Shown here in pieces: positions 46,173-55,871 of a DNA stretch of 64,000 nt. The position numbers were made by a program, and so were the translations under genes. The notes under the pieces are model-generated. The model was given only the letters and a program-made list of their open reading frames with translations, searched no databases and was not told the origin of the DNA. The DNA comes from Agrococcus lahaulensis DSM 17612 (GTDB taxonomy: Bacteria > Actinomycetota > Actinomycetes > Actinomycetales > Microbacteriaceae): NCBI RefSeq assembly GCF_000425105.1, contig NZ_KE384303.1, forward strand, positions 248,001 to 312,000, written 5' to 3'. Positions within the stretch are counted from its first letter, which is position 1, and each line of letters begins with the position of its first letter.

Positions 46173-47669
46173 GTGACCGACACGCCCCTGTACAAGCTCG
46201 ATCCCGCTCCGCAGGGCGAGCACCACTACGCCGGCCCGACCCGCCTCGAGCGCGACTCGCTCGGCGAGCTGCCGGTGCCCGCCGAGGCGTACTGGGGCAT
46301 CCACACCGAGCGCGCGCTCATCAACTTCCCGATCACGGGCCGCTCCATCTCGGTCTACTCCGACCTCGTGAACGCGCTCGCGGTCGTCAAGCAGGCGTGC
46401 GCGCGCGCCAACCGCGAGATCGGCGTGCTCGACCCCGACAAGGCGGAGCTCATCGACCGCGTCTGCATCCGCATCCGCGGCGGAGAGCTGCACGACCAGT
46501 TCAAGGTCGGCGTCATCCAGGGCGGCGCGGGCACCTCGACGAACATGAACACGAACGAGGTGATCGCGAACGCGTGCCTCGTCGAGCTCGGCCGCAAGAA
46601 GGGCGAGTACGAGCACTTCCACCCGATCGACGACGTCAACCGCTCGCAGTCGACGAACGACACCTACCCGACGTCGATCAAGGTCGCGATGGCGTTCACG
46701 CTCCGGCGCCTGCTCGACGAGCTCGCGAGGCTCGCGGATGCGTTCGACCGCAAGGCGGTCGAGTTCCGGGACGTGCTCAAGGTCGGCCGCACGCAGCTGC
46801 AGGACGCGGTGCCGATGACGCTCGGGCAGGAGTTCCGCGGCTTCGCCGTGACGCTGCGCGAGGACCACGACCGCCTCGAGGAGACGATCAAGTGGCTCGG
46901 CGAGGTCAACCTCGGCGCCACCGCGATCGGCACCGGCATCACCGCCGACCCGCGCTACGCCGAGGCCGCCTCCCGCCACCTCGCCGAGCTCACGGGGCTC
47001 CCGATCGTGCCGGCCGCCGACCTCATCGAGGCGACGAGCGACACGGGCGTGTTCATGCTCGTCTCCGGCACGCTCAAGCGCGCCGCGGTCAAGCTCTCGA
47101 AGATCTGCAACGACCTCCGACTGCTCTCCTCGGGCCCGCAGGCGGGCTTCGGCGAGATCTTCCTGCCCGCGAAGCAGGCCGGGTCGTCGATCATGCCCGG
47201 CAAGGTCAACCCCGTCATCCCCGAGGTCGTCAACCAGGTCGCGTTCGCCGTCATCGGCTCCGACGCGACCGTGACCGCCGCCTCCGAGGGCGGGCAGCTG
47301 CAGCTCAACGCGTTCGAGCCCGTCATCGCGCACTCGATCCTGCAGAGCCTGCACTGGATGACGCAGGCGTGCCTCACGCTCCGCGTCAACTGCGTCGACG
47401 GCATCGAGGCGAACCGCGAGCGGCTCGACCTCATGGTCGGCAGCTCCGTCGGCGTCGTCACCGCGCTCACCCCCTACCTCGGCTACGCGGCCTCCGCGCA
47501 GCTCGCCAAGGAGGCGCTCACGGGCCACAAGTCGATCGCCGACCTCGTGGTCGAGGCGGGCCTCATGGAGCGCGAGCGCGTCGAGAAGCTGCTCGAGCCC
47601 GCGCGACTGTCGGGACTGCACCCGGCGACGGCGGCGATCCCGGTGATCCTGCCCGACGACGAGGGCTGA
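46173..47669 (+). CDS. aspA: Aspartate ammonia-lyase
   Basis: Reversible deamination of L-aspartate to fumarate. The 498-residue protein belongs to the fumarase/aspartase superfamily, with the signature GSSIMPGKVNP (about residue 343), the substrate motif GGAGTSTNMNTNEVIAN and VGRTQLQDAVPMTLGQEF. The TNMNTNEV form and HPIDDVNRSQSTNDTYP suit aspartase rather than fumarase. The GTG is set by AAAGGAG 5 nt upstream. It fits the amino-acid catabolic character of this part of the window. Confidence 0.94.
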   Translation: MTDTPLYKLDPAPQGEHHYAGPTRLERDSLGELPVPAEAYWGIHTERALINFPITGRSISVYSDLVNALAVVKQACARANREIGVLDPDKAELIDRVCIRIRGGELHDQFKVGVIQGGAGTSTNMNTNEVIANACLVELGRKKGEYEHFHPIDDVNRSQSTNDTYPTSIKVAMAFTLRRLLDELARLADAFDRKAVEFRDVLKVGRTQLQDAVPMTLGQEFRGFAVTLREDHDRLEETIKWLGEVNLGATAIGTGITADPRYAEAASRHLAELTGLPIVPAADLIEATSDTGVFMLVSGTLKRAAVKLSKICNDLRLLSSGPQAGFGEIFLPAKQAGSSIMPGKVNPVIPEVVNQVAFAVIGSDATVTAASEGGQLQLNAFEPVIAHSILQSLHWMTQACLTLRVNCVDGIEANRERLDLMVGSSVGVVTALTPYLGYAASAQLAKEALTGHKSIADLVVEAGLMERERVEKLLEPARLSGLHPATAAIPVILPDDEG

Positions 47670-47705
47670 TCGCCAGGGTCGCTCCTCGTCAGCAGCAGCG
47701 CTCGG

Positions 47706-47711
47706 TACGCT
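47706..47711 (+). promoter_or_regulatory. -10 box of the PrsW gene
   Basis: TACGCT (47706-47711), six bases, then GTG at 47718. Confidence 0.5.
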
Positions 47712-47717
47712 CGCCGG

Positions 47718-48968
47718 GTGAACGCCACCACGTCGTCGCTCTCGCCCCTGCGACGCAAGCAGGGCCCGAGCGCCGGGCTCGTGCTCGGCCTGGTCGGGAT
47801 CGGCGTGCTCGCGCTCGCCTCCTTCGTCGTCATCTGGTTCCTCGGCGGCGCGATCGGCAGCCCGCTGCTCGTCGCGGTGTCGGGCGTCATGGCGCTCGTG
47901 CCGCTCGGCTTCGTGCTGTGGGCGGTGCTGGCGATCGACCGCTGGGAGCCCGAGCCGCGCGTGGCGCTGTGGTTCGCTGCGCTGTGGGGCGGCATCGCCG
48001 CGGTGCTGCTGACCCTCGCGCTCAACGGCTTCGTGCTCGAGCCGCTCGTCGCGCCCCTCCTGCGGACCGCCGAGCAGTACGAGCTCTACGCGACGGTCAT
48101 CCAGGCGCCGGTGACGGAGGAGCTGTGGAAGGGCGTGCCGGTCGCGATCATGTTCCTCTTCTTCCGGCGCAGCTTCGACGGCCCGGTCGACGGCGTCGTG
48201 ATCGCGGCGCTGTCGGCGGCGGGCTTCGCCTTCACCGAGAACATCCTCTACTTCGGCACCTCGCTCGCCGAGAGCGGCGACGGCTCCTTCATCTTCTTCC
48301 TGCGTGGCATCATGAGCCCGCTCACGCACGCGATCTTCACCGCGGTCGGCATCGGGCTCGCGCTCGGCTTCGCCGCGCGGCTGCGCTCGCGCTGGTGGAT
48401 CCTCGTCGCGGGGCCCGCCGGCTGGTTCGTCTCCGCGGCGCTCCACGCGCTCTGGAACTCCGCGAGCTGGTGGGTGCCGGGCGGCACCGTGGGCTTCTTC
48501 GTCTACTACCTCGTCGTGCAGGTGCCGCTGTGCGTGCTCGCGGCGGTCGCGGTGTGGCTGCTGCTGCGGCAGGAGATCAAGCTCACGAGGCTGCGCCTCG
48601 ACGACTACGGCCGCGCCGGCTGGTTCTCGAGCGAGGAGGTCGACCGGCTCGCCTCGAGCGAGGGCCGCGCGGCGCTCAGGGAGTGGGCGCGCTCGCGCGG
48701 CCTGCGCAGGTCGATGCGGGACTACATCCAGACGGCCACGCGGCTCGCCAACCACCGGCAGCACGCGCTGCTCGGCCGCGAGCGCGCCCGATCGCGGCTC
48801 GTCGCGGACGAGGCGACGCTGCTCGCCGACCTCATGCACCACCGCCGCACCATGGCGAGCGCGGCGGTCGGCCGACCGGTGCCGCTCGCGTCGGGCGAGC
48901 GGATGCCCGTCGGGCAGGGGCCCGTGCAGCGCTACGGCGCCATGCCGCCTCGACCGCCGCGCCCCTGA
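47718..48968 (+). CDS. PrsW family intramembrane metalloprotease
   Basis: A 416-residue protein with about eight hydrophobic segments and the PrsW/CPBP-like motifs: APVTEELWKG (glutamate pair), AGFAFTENILYF, the histidine in SPLTHAIF, and HALWNSASW. PrsW-type proteases cleave anti-sigma factors, but no such partner is adjacent. The C-terminal 120 residues are soluble and basic. The GTG start has a leaderless -10 box. It lies upstream of rpsO, which has its own promoter. Confidence 0.9.
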   Translation: MNATTSSLSPLRRKQGPSAGLVLGLVGIGVLALASFVVIWFLGGAIGSPLLVAVSGVMALVPLGFVLWAVLAIDRWEPEPRVALWFAALWGGIAAVLLTLALNGFVLEPLVAPLLRTAEQYELYATVIQAPVTEELWKGVPVAIMFLFFRRSFDGPVDGVVIAALSAAGFAFTENILYFGTSLAESGDGSFIFFLRGIMSPLTHAIFTAVGIGLALGFAARLRSRWWILVAGPAGWFVSAALHALWNSASWWVPGGTVGFFVYYLVVQVPLCVLAAVAVWLLLRQEIKLTRLRLDDYGRAGWFSSEEVDRLASSEGRAALREWARSRGLRRSMRDYIQTATRLANHRQHALLGRERARSRLVADEATLLADLMHHRRTMASAAVGRPVPLASGERMPVGQGPVQRYGAMPPRPPRP

Positions 48969-48973
48969 CCTGG

Positions 48974-48979
48974 TAGCAT
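48974..48979 (+). promoter_or_regulatory. -10 box of rpsO
   Basis: TAGCAT at 48974-48979, 86 nt before the rpsO ATG. The leader contains GAGGAGAGAGG (49047-49057) as ribosome-binding site and an imperfect GCGCTCATGC/GCATGGGC palindrome. Autogenous control by S15 is known in other bacteria but not shown here. Confidence 0.45.
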
Positions 48980-49065
48980 CGTGAGGTTGCCGTTGACCGG
49001 CCGCGGATCCAGAGCGCTCATGCATCGGGCATGGGCACCGCGCTGCGAGGAGAGAGGGGTTCCGC

Positions 49066-49335
49066 ATGGGCCTGAATGCAGAGATCAAGAAGTCCATCAT
49101 CGAGGAGTTCGCCACCCACGAGGGTGACACCGGGAGCCCCGAGGTGCAGGTCGCGATGCTGTCGCGCCGCATCAAGGACCTCACCGAGCACCTGAAGACG
49201 CACAAGCACGACCACCACTCGCGTCGTGGCCTGCTGCTGCTCGTGGGTCAGCGCCGTCGCCTGCTCGGCTACCTCCAGGACGTCGACATCGAGCGCTACC
49301 GCTCGCTGATCGAGCGACTGGGCCTCCGCCGCTAG
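49066..49335 (+). CDS. rpsO: 30S ribosomal protein S15
   Basis: An 89-residue primary 16S rRNA-binding protein with the family pattern [42 protein letters not shown] and [16 protein letters not shown]. Its length is exactly that of the family. It is next to pnp, as in most bacteria, with a terminator between them and separate -10 boxes. Confidence 0.98.
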   Translation: MGLNAEIKKSIIEEFATHEGDTGSPEVQVAMLSRRIKDLTEHLKTHKHDHHSRRGLLLLVGQRRRLLGYLQDVDIERYRSLIERLGLRR

Positions 49336-49353
49336 TCCGGCTTCGAGCGCTTC

Positions 49354-49395
49354 ACGACAGGGCCGTCCCCACCGGGGGCGGCCCTTCGTCGTGCG
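49354..49395 (+). terminator. Terminator after rpsO
   Basis: A long hairpin: ACGAC, GGGCCG and CCCC on the left arm pair with GGGG, CGGCCC and GTCGT on the right, with small bulges (49354-49395). It ends rpsO transcription before the pnp -10 box at 49422. Confidence 0.65.
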
Positions 49396-49421
49396 TCCTG
49401 CCGTTCGGGGGTTGCGTGCGG

Positions 49422-49603
49422 TAGCCTTGGCGAGACCGCGAGTCGCGGTCGTCGTGCGCCCATTCGCACCCGCTCAGAGCTGGTCGTTGGTGGAGGGCGG
49501 CGAAGCATCCTTCGACGCTCTCCACTGATGACCACTCCGCGCAAGGCGAAGCGCACGACTGACATGTCGTGCCCCCGCAGGGCACAGGAGAGGAGAGGCC
49601 TTC
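49422..49603 (+). promoter_or_regulatory. pnp promoter and long structured leader
   Basis: TAGCCT (49422-49427) is followed by about 170 nt of leader before the pnp ATG, the longest leader in the window. It contains several short palindromes (GCGAGTCGCGG, GTCGTGCCC..GGGCAC) and a purine-rich ribosome-binding site GGAGAGGAGAGG (49587-49598). pnp mRNA is autoregulated through its leader in E. coli; a comparable role here is inference. Confidence 0.5.
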
Positions 49604-51895
49604 ATGGAAGGTCCTGAGATCACATTCGCCGAGGCCGTCATCGACAACGGCCGCTTCGGAACCCGCACCGTCCGCTTCGAGACCGGCCGCCTCGCGCAGC
49701 AGGCGCAGGGCTCGGCCGTCGCGTACATCGACGAGGAGACGATGCTGCTGAGCGCCACGAGCGTCTCGAAGCACCCCAAGGACTCGTTCGACTTCTTCCC
49801 GCTCACGGTGGACGTCGAGGAGCGCATGTACGCAGCGGGCCGCATCCCCGGCTCGTTCTTCCGTCGCGAGGGCCGCCCCTCGACCGACGCGATCCTCACG
49901 TGCCGCCTCATCGACCGGCCGCTGCGCCCCTCGTTCGTCGAGGGCCTCCGCAACGAGGTGCAGGTCGTCATCACGGTGCTCTCGATCGAGCCCGACGAGC
50001 TCTACGACGTGCTCGCCATCAACGCCGCATCCATGTCGACGCAGCTCTCCGGCCTGCCGTTCGACGGCCCGATCGGCGGCGTGCGCGTCGCGCTCATCGA
50101 CGGCCAGTGGGTCGCGTTCCCGAAGCACTCGCAGCTCGAGCAGGCCGTGTTCAACATGGTCGTCGCCGGTCGCGTCGTCACCGCTGCCGACGGCAGCGAG
50201 GACGTCGCGATCATGATGGTCGAGGCCGAGGCGACCGACAGCGCCTGGAGCCTCATCGAGGGCGGCGCGCAGAAGCCGACCGAGGAGGTCGTCGCCGAGG
50301 GCCTCGAGGCCTCGAAGCCGTTCATCAAGCAGCTCGTCGCCGCCCAGGAGGAGGTCGCGAAGACCGCCGCCAAGGAGACGCAGCAGTACCCGCTGTTCCC
50401 GCCGTACTCGGACGAGGCCCTCGCGGCGGTCCGCGAGCTCGCGATCGAGCGCCTCGCGGAGGTGTACCGCATCGCCGACAAGCTCGAGCGCCAGGCGGCC
50501 GACGACCAGCTCAAGGAGCAGGTCAAGCAGCAGATCAACGAGCGCATCGAGCGCGGCGAGCTCGAGGCCGTCATCGCGACGCAGGTCTCGGGCGCCTACA
50601 AGGCGGTCACGAAGGAGGTCGTCCGCGGACGCATCCTCACCGATGGCATCCGCATCGACGGTCGCGGCCCTGCCGACATCCGTCCGCTCGACGCCGAGGT
50701 CGCGGTCGTGCCGCGCGTGCACGGCTCCGCGATCTTCCAGCGCGGCGAGACGCAGATCATGGGCATCACGACGCTGAACATGCTCAAGCTCGAGCAGCAG
50801 ATCGACTCGCTGAGCCCGGTGACGAGCAAGCGCTACATGCACAACTACAACTTCCCGCCGTACTCGACGGGCGAGACGGGCCGCGTCGGCAGCCCGAAGC
50901 GCCGCGAGATCGGCCACGGCGCGCTCGCCGAGCGGGCGATCGTGCCCGTGCTGCCGAGCCGCGAGGAGTTCCCCTACGCGATCCGCCAGGTCTCCGAGGC
51001 GCTCGGCTCGAACGGCTCGACGTCGATGGGCTCGGTGTGCGCCTCGACGCTCTCGCTGCTCAACGCCGGCGTGCCGCTCAAGGCGCCCGTCGCGGGCATC
51101 GCGATGGGCCTCGTGACCGACGAGGTCGACGGCGAGACGCGCTACGCGGCGCTCACGGACATCCTCGGCGCCGAGGACGCGCTCGGCGACATGGACTTCA
51201 AGGTCGCCGGCACGCCCGACTTCATCACCGCGATCCAGCTCGACACGAAGCTCTCGGGCATCCCCGCCTCGGTGCTGGCCGGCGCGCTCACGCAGGCGAA
51301 GGAGGCGCGCACGAAGATCCTCGAGGTCCTGGGCGCCGCCATCGACGCTCCCGACGAGATGGCGCCCACGGCGCCGCGCGTCATCAGCGTGCAGATCCCG
51401 ATCGACAAGATCGGCGAGCTCATCGGCCCCAAGGGCAAGACGATCAACCAGATCCAGGACGACACGGGCGCCCAGATCTCGATCGAGGACACCGGCATCG
51501 TCTACATCGGCGCGGTCGACGGTCCCTCGGCGGAGGCCGCGCGCGCCGCGGTCAACGCGATCGCCAACCCGCTCAACCCCGAGCTCGGCGAGCGCTACCT
51601 CGGCACGGTCGTGAAGACCGCGTCGTTCGGCGCGTTCGTCTCGCTGCTGCCGGGTCGCGACGGCCTGCTGCACGTGACCGCCATGCGGGCGCTCAACGGC
51701 GGCAAGCGCATCGAGAACGTCGACGACGTGGTCTCGATCGGCCAGAAGATCCAGGTGGAGATCACCAAGATCGACGACCGCGGCAAGCTCTCGCTCGAGG
51801 TCGTCGACGACTCGGAGCCCGTGGCCCCGGTCGCGGCGAAGAGCGACGACGCCGACTCGTCCGTCTCGTCGGTCTCCTCGGTCTCGGCCGAGTAG
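49604..51895 (+). CDS. pnp: Polyribonucleotide nucleotidyltransferase (PNPase)
   Basis: Phosphorolytic 3'-5' exoribonuclease and polymerase. The 763-residue product has two RNase PH domains (about 10-230 and 330-560, with [22 protein letters not shown] and [19 protein letters not shown]), a KH domain ([20 protein letters not shown], about 604) and a C-terminal S1 domain ([21 protein letters not shown]). The tail is Ser/Val/Asp-rich. It is likely the core of the RNA-decay machinery, together with RNase J encoded 6 kb away. Confidence 0.98.
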   Translation: MEGPEITFAEAVIDNGRFGTRTVRFETGRLAQQAQGSAVAYIDEETMLLSATSVSKHPKDSFDFFPLTVDVEERMYAAGRIPGSFFRREGRPSTDAILTCRLIDRPLRPSFVEGLRNEVQVVITVLSIEPDELYDVLAINAASMSTQLSGLPFDGPIGGVRVALIDGQWVAFPKHSQLEQAVFNMVVAGRVVTAADGSEDVAIMMVEAEATDSAWSLIEGGAQKPTEEVVAEGLEASKPFIKQLVAAQEEVAKTAAKETQQYPLFPPYSDEALAAVRELAIERLAEVYRIADKLERQAADDQLKEQVKQQINERIERGELEAVIATQVSGAYKAVTKEVVRGRILTDGIRIDGRGPADIRPLDAEVAVVPRVHGSAIFQRGETQIMGITTLNMLKLEQQIDSLSPVTSKRYMHNYNFPPYSTGETGRVGSPKRREIGHGALAERAIVPVLPSREEFPYAIRQVSEALGSNGSTSMGSVCASTLSLLNAGVPLKAPVAGIAMGLVTDEVDGETRYAALTDILGAEDALGDMDFKVAGTPDFITAIQLDTKLSGIPASVLAGALTQAKEARTKILEVLGAAIDAPDEMAPTAPRVISVQIPIDKIGELIGPKGKTINQIQDDTGAQISIEDTGIVYIGAVDGPSAEAARAAVNAIANPLNPELGERYLGTVVKTASFGAFVSLLPGRDGLLHVTAMRALNGGKRIENVDDVVSIGQKIQVEITKIDDRGKLSLEVVDDSEPVAPVAAKSDDADSSVSSVSSVSAE

Positions 51896-51906
51896 TCACC
51901 GCTCCC

Positions 51907-51943
51907 GAGAAGCCCTCGCCCCTTGCCGGGGCGGGGGCTTCTC
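51907..51943 (+). terminator. Terminator after pnp
   Basis: GAGAAGCCC and CGCCCC pair with GGGGCG and GGGCTTCTC around a short loop (51907-51943), 12 nt after the pnp stop. The stem is about 15 bp with one bulge. Confidence 0.75.
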
Positions 51944-51957
51944 GCATGCCGCGGCCG

Positions 51958-51963
51958 TAGACT
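51958..51963 (+). promoter_or_regulatory. -10 box of the M16 peptidase gene
   Basis: TAGACT (51958-51963), six bases, then ATG at 51970. Confidence 0.55.
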
Positions 51964-51969
51964 GGCCGG

Positions 51970-53343
51970 ATGCCTGCTGTCCCCCTCCCGCTCGACGTCC
52001 CCGAGATCGCCGTCGCCGCGGCAGGCGGCGCGGTCGTGCGCCGCAGCGTGCTGCCGAGCGGCGTGCGCGTGCTCACCGAGCAGATGCCGGGCGCGCTGAG
52101 CGCGACGGTCGGGTACTGGGTGCCGGTGGGCTCGCGCGACGAGACGGGCGATGCGCGCGGCTCGACCCACTTCCTCGAGCACCTGCTCTTCAAGGGCACC
52201 CGCTCGCGCTCCGCCTTCGACATCGCGGTCGCGTTCGACGAGGTCGGCGGCGAGCACAACGCGCTCACCGCCAAGGAGCACACGTGCTACTACGCGAAGG
52301 TGCGCGACGTCGACCTGCCGATGGCGATCGACGTGCTCGCCGACATGCTCACGTCGTCGCTGCTCGACGCCGACGAGTTCGAGCACGAGCGCGAGGTCAT
52401 CCTCGAGGAGCTCGCGATGGCCGACGACGACCCCGCGGACGTCGCGGGGGAGCGGCTGAGCGAGCTCGTCCACGGCGCCGAGACGCCGCTCGGCCGCCCG
52501 ATCGGCGGCACGCCCGACTCGATCCGCGCCGTCTCGCGCGACCGGGTCGCCGAGCACTACGCCGAGCACTACGCCCCGCGCGACCTCGTCGTCACGATCG
52601 CCGGCGCCGTCGACCACGACACGGCCGTCGAGCAGCTGCAGGAGGCGCTCTCCCGCTACGGCTGGTCGCTCGACGCAGCCGCGCCGCGCGAGCGCCGCAG
52701 CCGCGAGCTCGCCGCGCCCGGCACCGGCGGGCTCACGGTCGTCGCCCGGCCGCTCGAGCAGGTCAACCTCATGATCGGCATGCCCGGGCTCACCGCATCC
52801 GACCCCCGCCGCAGCACGATGGCCGTGCTCAACGCGGTGCTCGGTGCGGGGATGTCGTCGCGACTGTTCCAGGAGATCCGCGAGAAGCGCGGCCTCGCCT
52901 ACTCCGTCTACTCGTTCGCCTCGGGCTACGCCGACGCTGGGCTCGTCGGCCTCGCCGCGGCGTGCGCGCCCCGGAAGACGCTCGAGGTCGCCTCGCTCAT
53001 GGTGGGCGAGCTCGAGCGGCTCGCCGACGGCGCGAGCGACGACGAGCTGCGCCGCGCGAAGGGCCAGCTCGCCGGCGGCTCGGCGCTCGCGCTCGAGGAC
53101 ACCGACACGCGGATGTCGCGGCTCGGCCGCGCGGAGCTCACGCTCGGCGAGTTCCTCGACATCGACGCGACGCTCGAGCGCATCGAGCGCGTGACCGACG
53201 CCGACGTGCGTGCGCTCGCCGCCGAGCTCGCCGGCGGACCGCGCTCGATCTCGGCGGTCGGACAGGCTCCGGAAGGGCTCGAGCGGCTCGTCGTGTCCCC
53301 CGATGGCGCTACGGTGGGAGTGGCGGACCCCACCGCCCGCTGA
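51970..53343 (+). CDS. M16 family zinc peptidase
   Basis: A 457-residue peptidase with the inverted zinc motif HFLEH (H67, E70, H71) and the distal ligand in EREVILEELAMADDDP (about 147). The C-terminal domain has REKRGLAYSVYSF. It follows pnp, a conserved pairing in actinobacteria and firmicutes. Family members degrade small peptides or process precursors. The message is probably leaderless. Confidence 0.94.
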   Translation: MPAVPLPLDVPEIAVAAAGGAVVRRSVLPSGVRVLTEQMPGALSATVGYWVPVGSRDETGDARGSTHFLEHLLFKGTRSRSAFDIAVAFDEVGGEHNALTAKEHTCYYAKVRDVDLPMAIDVLADMLTSSLLDADEFEHEREVILEELAMADDDPADVAGERLSELVHGAETPLGRPIGGTPDSIRAVSRDRVAEHYAEHYAPRDLVVTIAGAVDHDTAVEQLQEALSRYGWSLDAAAPRERRSRELAAPGTGGLTVVARPLEQVNLMIGMPGLTASDPRRSTMAVLNAVLGAGMSSRLFQEIREKRGLAYSVYSFASGYADAGLVGLAAACAPRKTLEVASLMVGELERLADGASDDELRRAKGQLAGGSALALEDTDTRMSRLGRAELTLGEFLDIDATLERIERVTDADVRALAAELAGGPRSISAVGQAPEGLERLVVSPDGATVGVADPTAR

Positions 53344-53410
53344 TCACGAAGGGCGCTCCAGCGCGCCCGCGCACGACCTGGGCGCGACGCTGCGCCCGCG
53401 GAAGGACCCC

Positions 53411-54013
53411 ATGGCGCACCTGCTCTACCTCGTCCGGCACGGAGAGCAGCTCGACGCGGAGCACGGCGTCGAGGACGGCCGGCTCTCGGGCCGGGGGGTG
53501 CGGCAGGCGCACGCGATCGCGCAGCGGCTGTCGGGCGTCGTCTTCGACCAGGCGTGGACGTCGCCGCTGCAACGCGCGACCGAGACGGCCGCGATCATGC
53601 AGGAGCGGCTGCCGGCGGTGGAGTTCGAGAAGTCGGCGCTCCTGCTCGACTGCATCCCCTCGGGGCTCGAGGAGGACACGCCCGTCGGCTTCCACGGCTT
53701 CCTCAAGGCCGTCCGGCCCGCGGAGGTCGAGGCGGGCTCGGCGCAGATGCAGGATGCGATGGCGCAGTGGCTGCGCCCGTCGCGCGGCGACGTCAACGAG
53801 CTGCTCGTCACCCACAACTTCGTCATCGGCTGGTTCGTGCGCGAGGTCATGCAGTCGCCGAACTGGCAGTGGATGGCGCTCAACCAGGCGAACTGCGGGC
53901 TCACGATCATCCGCCGCCGCACCGGCAAGCCGCCGCAGCTGCTCGTGCACAACGACCTCGGCCACCTGCCGCCCGAGGACCGCACGGGCCTCCCGATCCC
54001 GCAGCCGTACTAG
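53411..54013 (+). CDS. Histidine phosphatase (phosphoglycerate mutase-like) protein
   Basis: A 200-residue member of the histidine phosphatase family: the phospho-acceptor H10 in YLVRHGE, the arginine in TSPLQRATETA, and the second His in LLVTHNFVIGWFV (about 139). It could be a phosphatase on a small metabolite or a phosphoprotein. A phosphoglycerate mutase role is less likely given its length and lack of the mutase-specific inserts. Spacing to the M16 stop is 67 nt, and AAGGACCCC before the ATG is a weak ribosome-binding site. Confidence 0.85.
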   Translation: MAHLLYLVRHGEQLDAEHGVEDGRLSGRGVRQAHAIAQRLSGVVFDQAWTSPLQRATETAAIMQERLPAVEFEKSALLLDCIPSGLEEDTPVGFHGFLKAVRPAEVEAGSAQMQDAMAQWLRPSRGDVNELLVTHNFVIGWFVREVMQSPNWQWMALNQANCGLTIIRRRTGKPPQLLVHNDLGHLPPEDRTGLPIPQPY

Positions 54014-54019
54014 CCGCCA

Positions 54020-54159
54020 CCGCTGGCTGAGCCGGTCCGCGCTCTCTCCGCTGGCTGAGCCGCTGCGCGCCGAAGGCGCACAGCGTGTCGAAGCCTCGCC
54101 GCGCAGCAGTCGGCTTCGACACGGTCAGCGCGCTCACGCGCGCGGACCGGCTCAGCCGG
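54020..54159. repeat. Nested intergenic palindrome (about 140 bp)
   Basis: Outer arms CTGGCTGAGCCGGTCCGCGC (54023-54042) and GCGCGGACCGGCTCAGCCGG (54140-54159) pair at 19 of 20 positions. Inner arms GTGTCGAAGCC (54085-54095) and GGCTTCGACAC (54112-54122) pair perfectly. A direct repeat CCGCTGGCTGAGCCG occurs at 54020-54034 and 54049-54063. The right outer arm includes the stop codon of the GNAT gene. It looks like a dispersed BOX/ERIC-type element and could also terminate both convergent genes. Confidence 0.8.
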
Positions 54160-54625
54160 CCTGTGGGGCGACAACCGCCTTGCGGAACCAGGTCGTCGCG
54201 TTCGGGTTGTCGTTGTAGGCGGGGATCGACTCGTAGCCGCGCGTCACGTAGAGGCGGTTCGCCGGCCCGAGGGCCGCGTTCGTGTCGAGCACGACCTCGC
54301 TCGCGCCGAGCTCGACCGCGCGCGCCTCGAGCGCCTGGAGCAGCGCGGCGCCGGTGCCGCGGCCGCGGCCGGCCGGGGCGACGTAGAGGTGCTTGACCTC
54401 GAAGCGCGACGGGCTCAGCCGACGCAGGGCACCGCATCCGATCGCCCGGTCGCCGTCCCACGCGACGAGGAACGCGCCCTCGGGCGCGCGGAGCGTCGCC
54501 GGGTCGGCGGGCTTCGGCGTGTAGGCGCCGCCGACGAACGTGATCGCGCGATCGGCGAAGTAGGCCTGCAGGAGCGACTGGGCGAGCTCGGACGCGGGGT
54601 CCTCGAGGCGGATGTCGGCGTGCAC
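54152..54625 (-). CDS. GNAT family N-acetyltransferase
   Basis: A 157-residue GNAT protein. The acetyl-CoA loop is VAPAGRGRGTGAALLQ, preceded by RFEVKHLYV and followed by LDTNAALGPANRLYVTRGY and a C-terminal YNDNPNATTWFRK. The GTG at 54625 is chosen because TACAGT (54632-54637, complement) is 6 nt upstream and a longer start would add a low-complexity stretch. The stop lies inside the intergenic palindrome. The substrate is unknown. Confidence 0.87.
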   Translation of the reverse strand: MHADIRLEDPASELAQSLLQAYFADRAITFVGGAYTPKPADPATLRAPEGAFLVAWDGDRAIGCGALRRLSPSRFEVKHLYVAPAGRGRGTGAALLQALEARAVELGASEVVLDTNAALGPANRLYVTRGYESIPAYNDNPNATTWFRKAVVAPQAG

Positions 54626-54690
54626 CGGTCCACTGTACGGGCGCGCGGCGAGCGCGCTGCGGCCATCGCCCGAGCCGTAGGCTGGAGGGC
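54626..54690. promoter_or_regulatory. Divergent promoter region GNAT / dapB
   Basis: On the minus strand TACAGT (54632-54637) is 6 nt from the GNAT GTG. On the plus strand TAGGCT (54678-54683) is 7 nt from the dapB ATG. Both are leaderless by spacing, though GGAGGG falls just before the dapB ATG. Confidence 0.5.
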
Positions 54691-55395
54691 ATGGCATCGA
54701 CGAGGCGCATCGGGATCGCGGGCGCGACCGGCAGGCTCGGATCGCTCGCGCTGCGGCTCGTGCGCGACGCCGGCGACCTCGAGCCGGTCGAGCTCGACGT
54801 GCGCGAAGGGCTCGAGCTCGACGGGATCGACGTCGTCTTCGACGCGACCGTGCTGGGCGCGAGCCAGCAGCTCGTCGACGCCGCGCTCGACGCGAGCGTG
54901 CCCGTCGTCGTCGCGACGAGCGGCTGGACGGAGGAGCGCATCGAGGCGCTCCGCGCCCGAGGCGCCGAGCGCATCCGCATCGTCCCCAACTTCTCGCTCG
55001 GGAGCGTGCTCGAGACGCACCTCGCGACGATCGCCGCGCGCCACTTCACCGCCGTCGAGGTCGTCGAGGCGCACCACGACCGCAAGCGCGACGCGCCGAG
55101 CGGCACCGCGACGCGCACCGCAGAGGCGATCGGCGCCGTGCGCGGCTTCGCGCCCGCGACCCCCGACGAGCCGGGCCGCGGCACCGTGATCGCGGGCGTG
55201 CCGGTGCACGCGCTGCGGCTGCCCGGTGTCGTCGCGCGCCAGGAGGTCATCTTCGGCGGTACGGGGGAGACGCTGACGATCCGCCACGACACGACGTCGA
55301 GCGACTCGTACGCCGCCGGCATCCTGCTCGCGCTCCGCGCCGAGGCGCAGCCGGGCGTGACGGTCGGCATCGGCGACCTGCTGGGGCTCTCGTGA
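54691..55395 (+). CDS. dapB: 4-hydroxy-tetrahydrodipicolinate reductase
   Basis: NAD(P)H-dependent step of lysine/diaminopimelate synthesis. The 234-residue protein has the nucleotide-binding [10 protein letters not shown] (residues 8-17) and the catalytic-site motif [15 protein letters not shown] (about 128-142). It opens a tight run dapB-membrane protein-thyA-folA-dapA with overlaps at every junction. Diaminopimelate also feeds peptidoglycan. It is shorter than E. coli DapB (273), as in many actinobacteria (about 245). Confidence 0.95.
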   Translation: MASTRRIGIAGATGRLGSLALRLVRDAGDLEPVELDVREGLELDGIDVVFDATVLGASQQLVDAALDASVPVVVATSGWTEERIEALRARGAERIRIVPNFSLGSVLETHLATIAARHFTAVEVVEAHHDRKRDAPSGTATRTAEAIGAVRGFAPATPDEPGRGTVIAGVPVHALRLPGVVARQEVIFGGTGETLTIRHDTTSSDSYAAGILLALRAEAQPGVTVGIGDLLGLS

Positions 55396-55871
55396 CCGAC
55401 CGGCCCGCGGCGCGCTCGAGCGCGCGGAAGGGCTTCGCCCTCGCGATGGCGGCCGTGCTCGCGCTCTACGTCGTGCTCGCCGGCAGCCGCGCCGTGCAGT
55501 TCATCGCGACCGGGCAGCCGCTCGCGATCGCCGTCGGCGTCGCGCTCATCGTCTTCTTCCTCATCGGCGCGTGGGCGCTCGCGCGCGAGGTCGTCTTCGG
55601 CGTCCAGCTCGACCGCGCCGTGCGCGAGCTCGCGGCCGCGGGCGGCATGCCGCAGCCCCTGCCCGGCACGCCCTCGGGCCGCGCCGACCGGGAGGCCGCC
55701 GAGGGCGCGTTCCCGGTCGCGAAGGCCGACGTCGAGGCGCACCCCGAGTCGTGGCAGTCGTGGCTGCGGCTGTCGATGGCCTACGACGCGGCGCGCGACC
55801 GTCGGCGCGCGCGCATGGCGGCGCGCACGGCGCTCTCGCTCCGCAGGACGGCACCCCAGGAGGCACCATGA
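55392..55871 (+). CDS. Small membrane protein with a TPR-like tail
   Basis: A 159-residue protein with two membrane segments (about 14-33 and 43-64) and a helical C-terminal part ([40 protein letters not shown]) that reads as a single TPR-like unit. The start overlaps the dapB stop (GTGA) and the stop overlaps the thyA start (ATGA). It is part of the conserved dap-thyA run in related actinobacteria (context inference). The function is unknown. Confidence 0.75.
   Translation: MTDRPAARSSARKGFALAMAAVLALYVVLAGSRAVQFIATGQPLAIAVGVALIVFFLIGAWALAREVVFGVQLDRAVRELAAAGGMPQPLPGTPSGRADREAAEGAFPVAKADVEAHPESWQSWLRLSMAYDAARDRRRARMAARTALSLRRTAPQEAP

Noticed and set aside
49352-51673. Minus-strand frame antisense to pnp (about 770 residues)
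   Set aside because: Same GC-bias artefact; pnp on the plus strand has full domain evidence.
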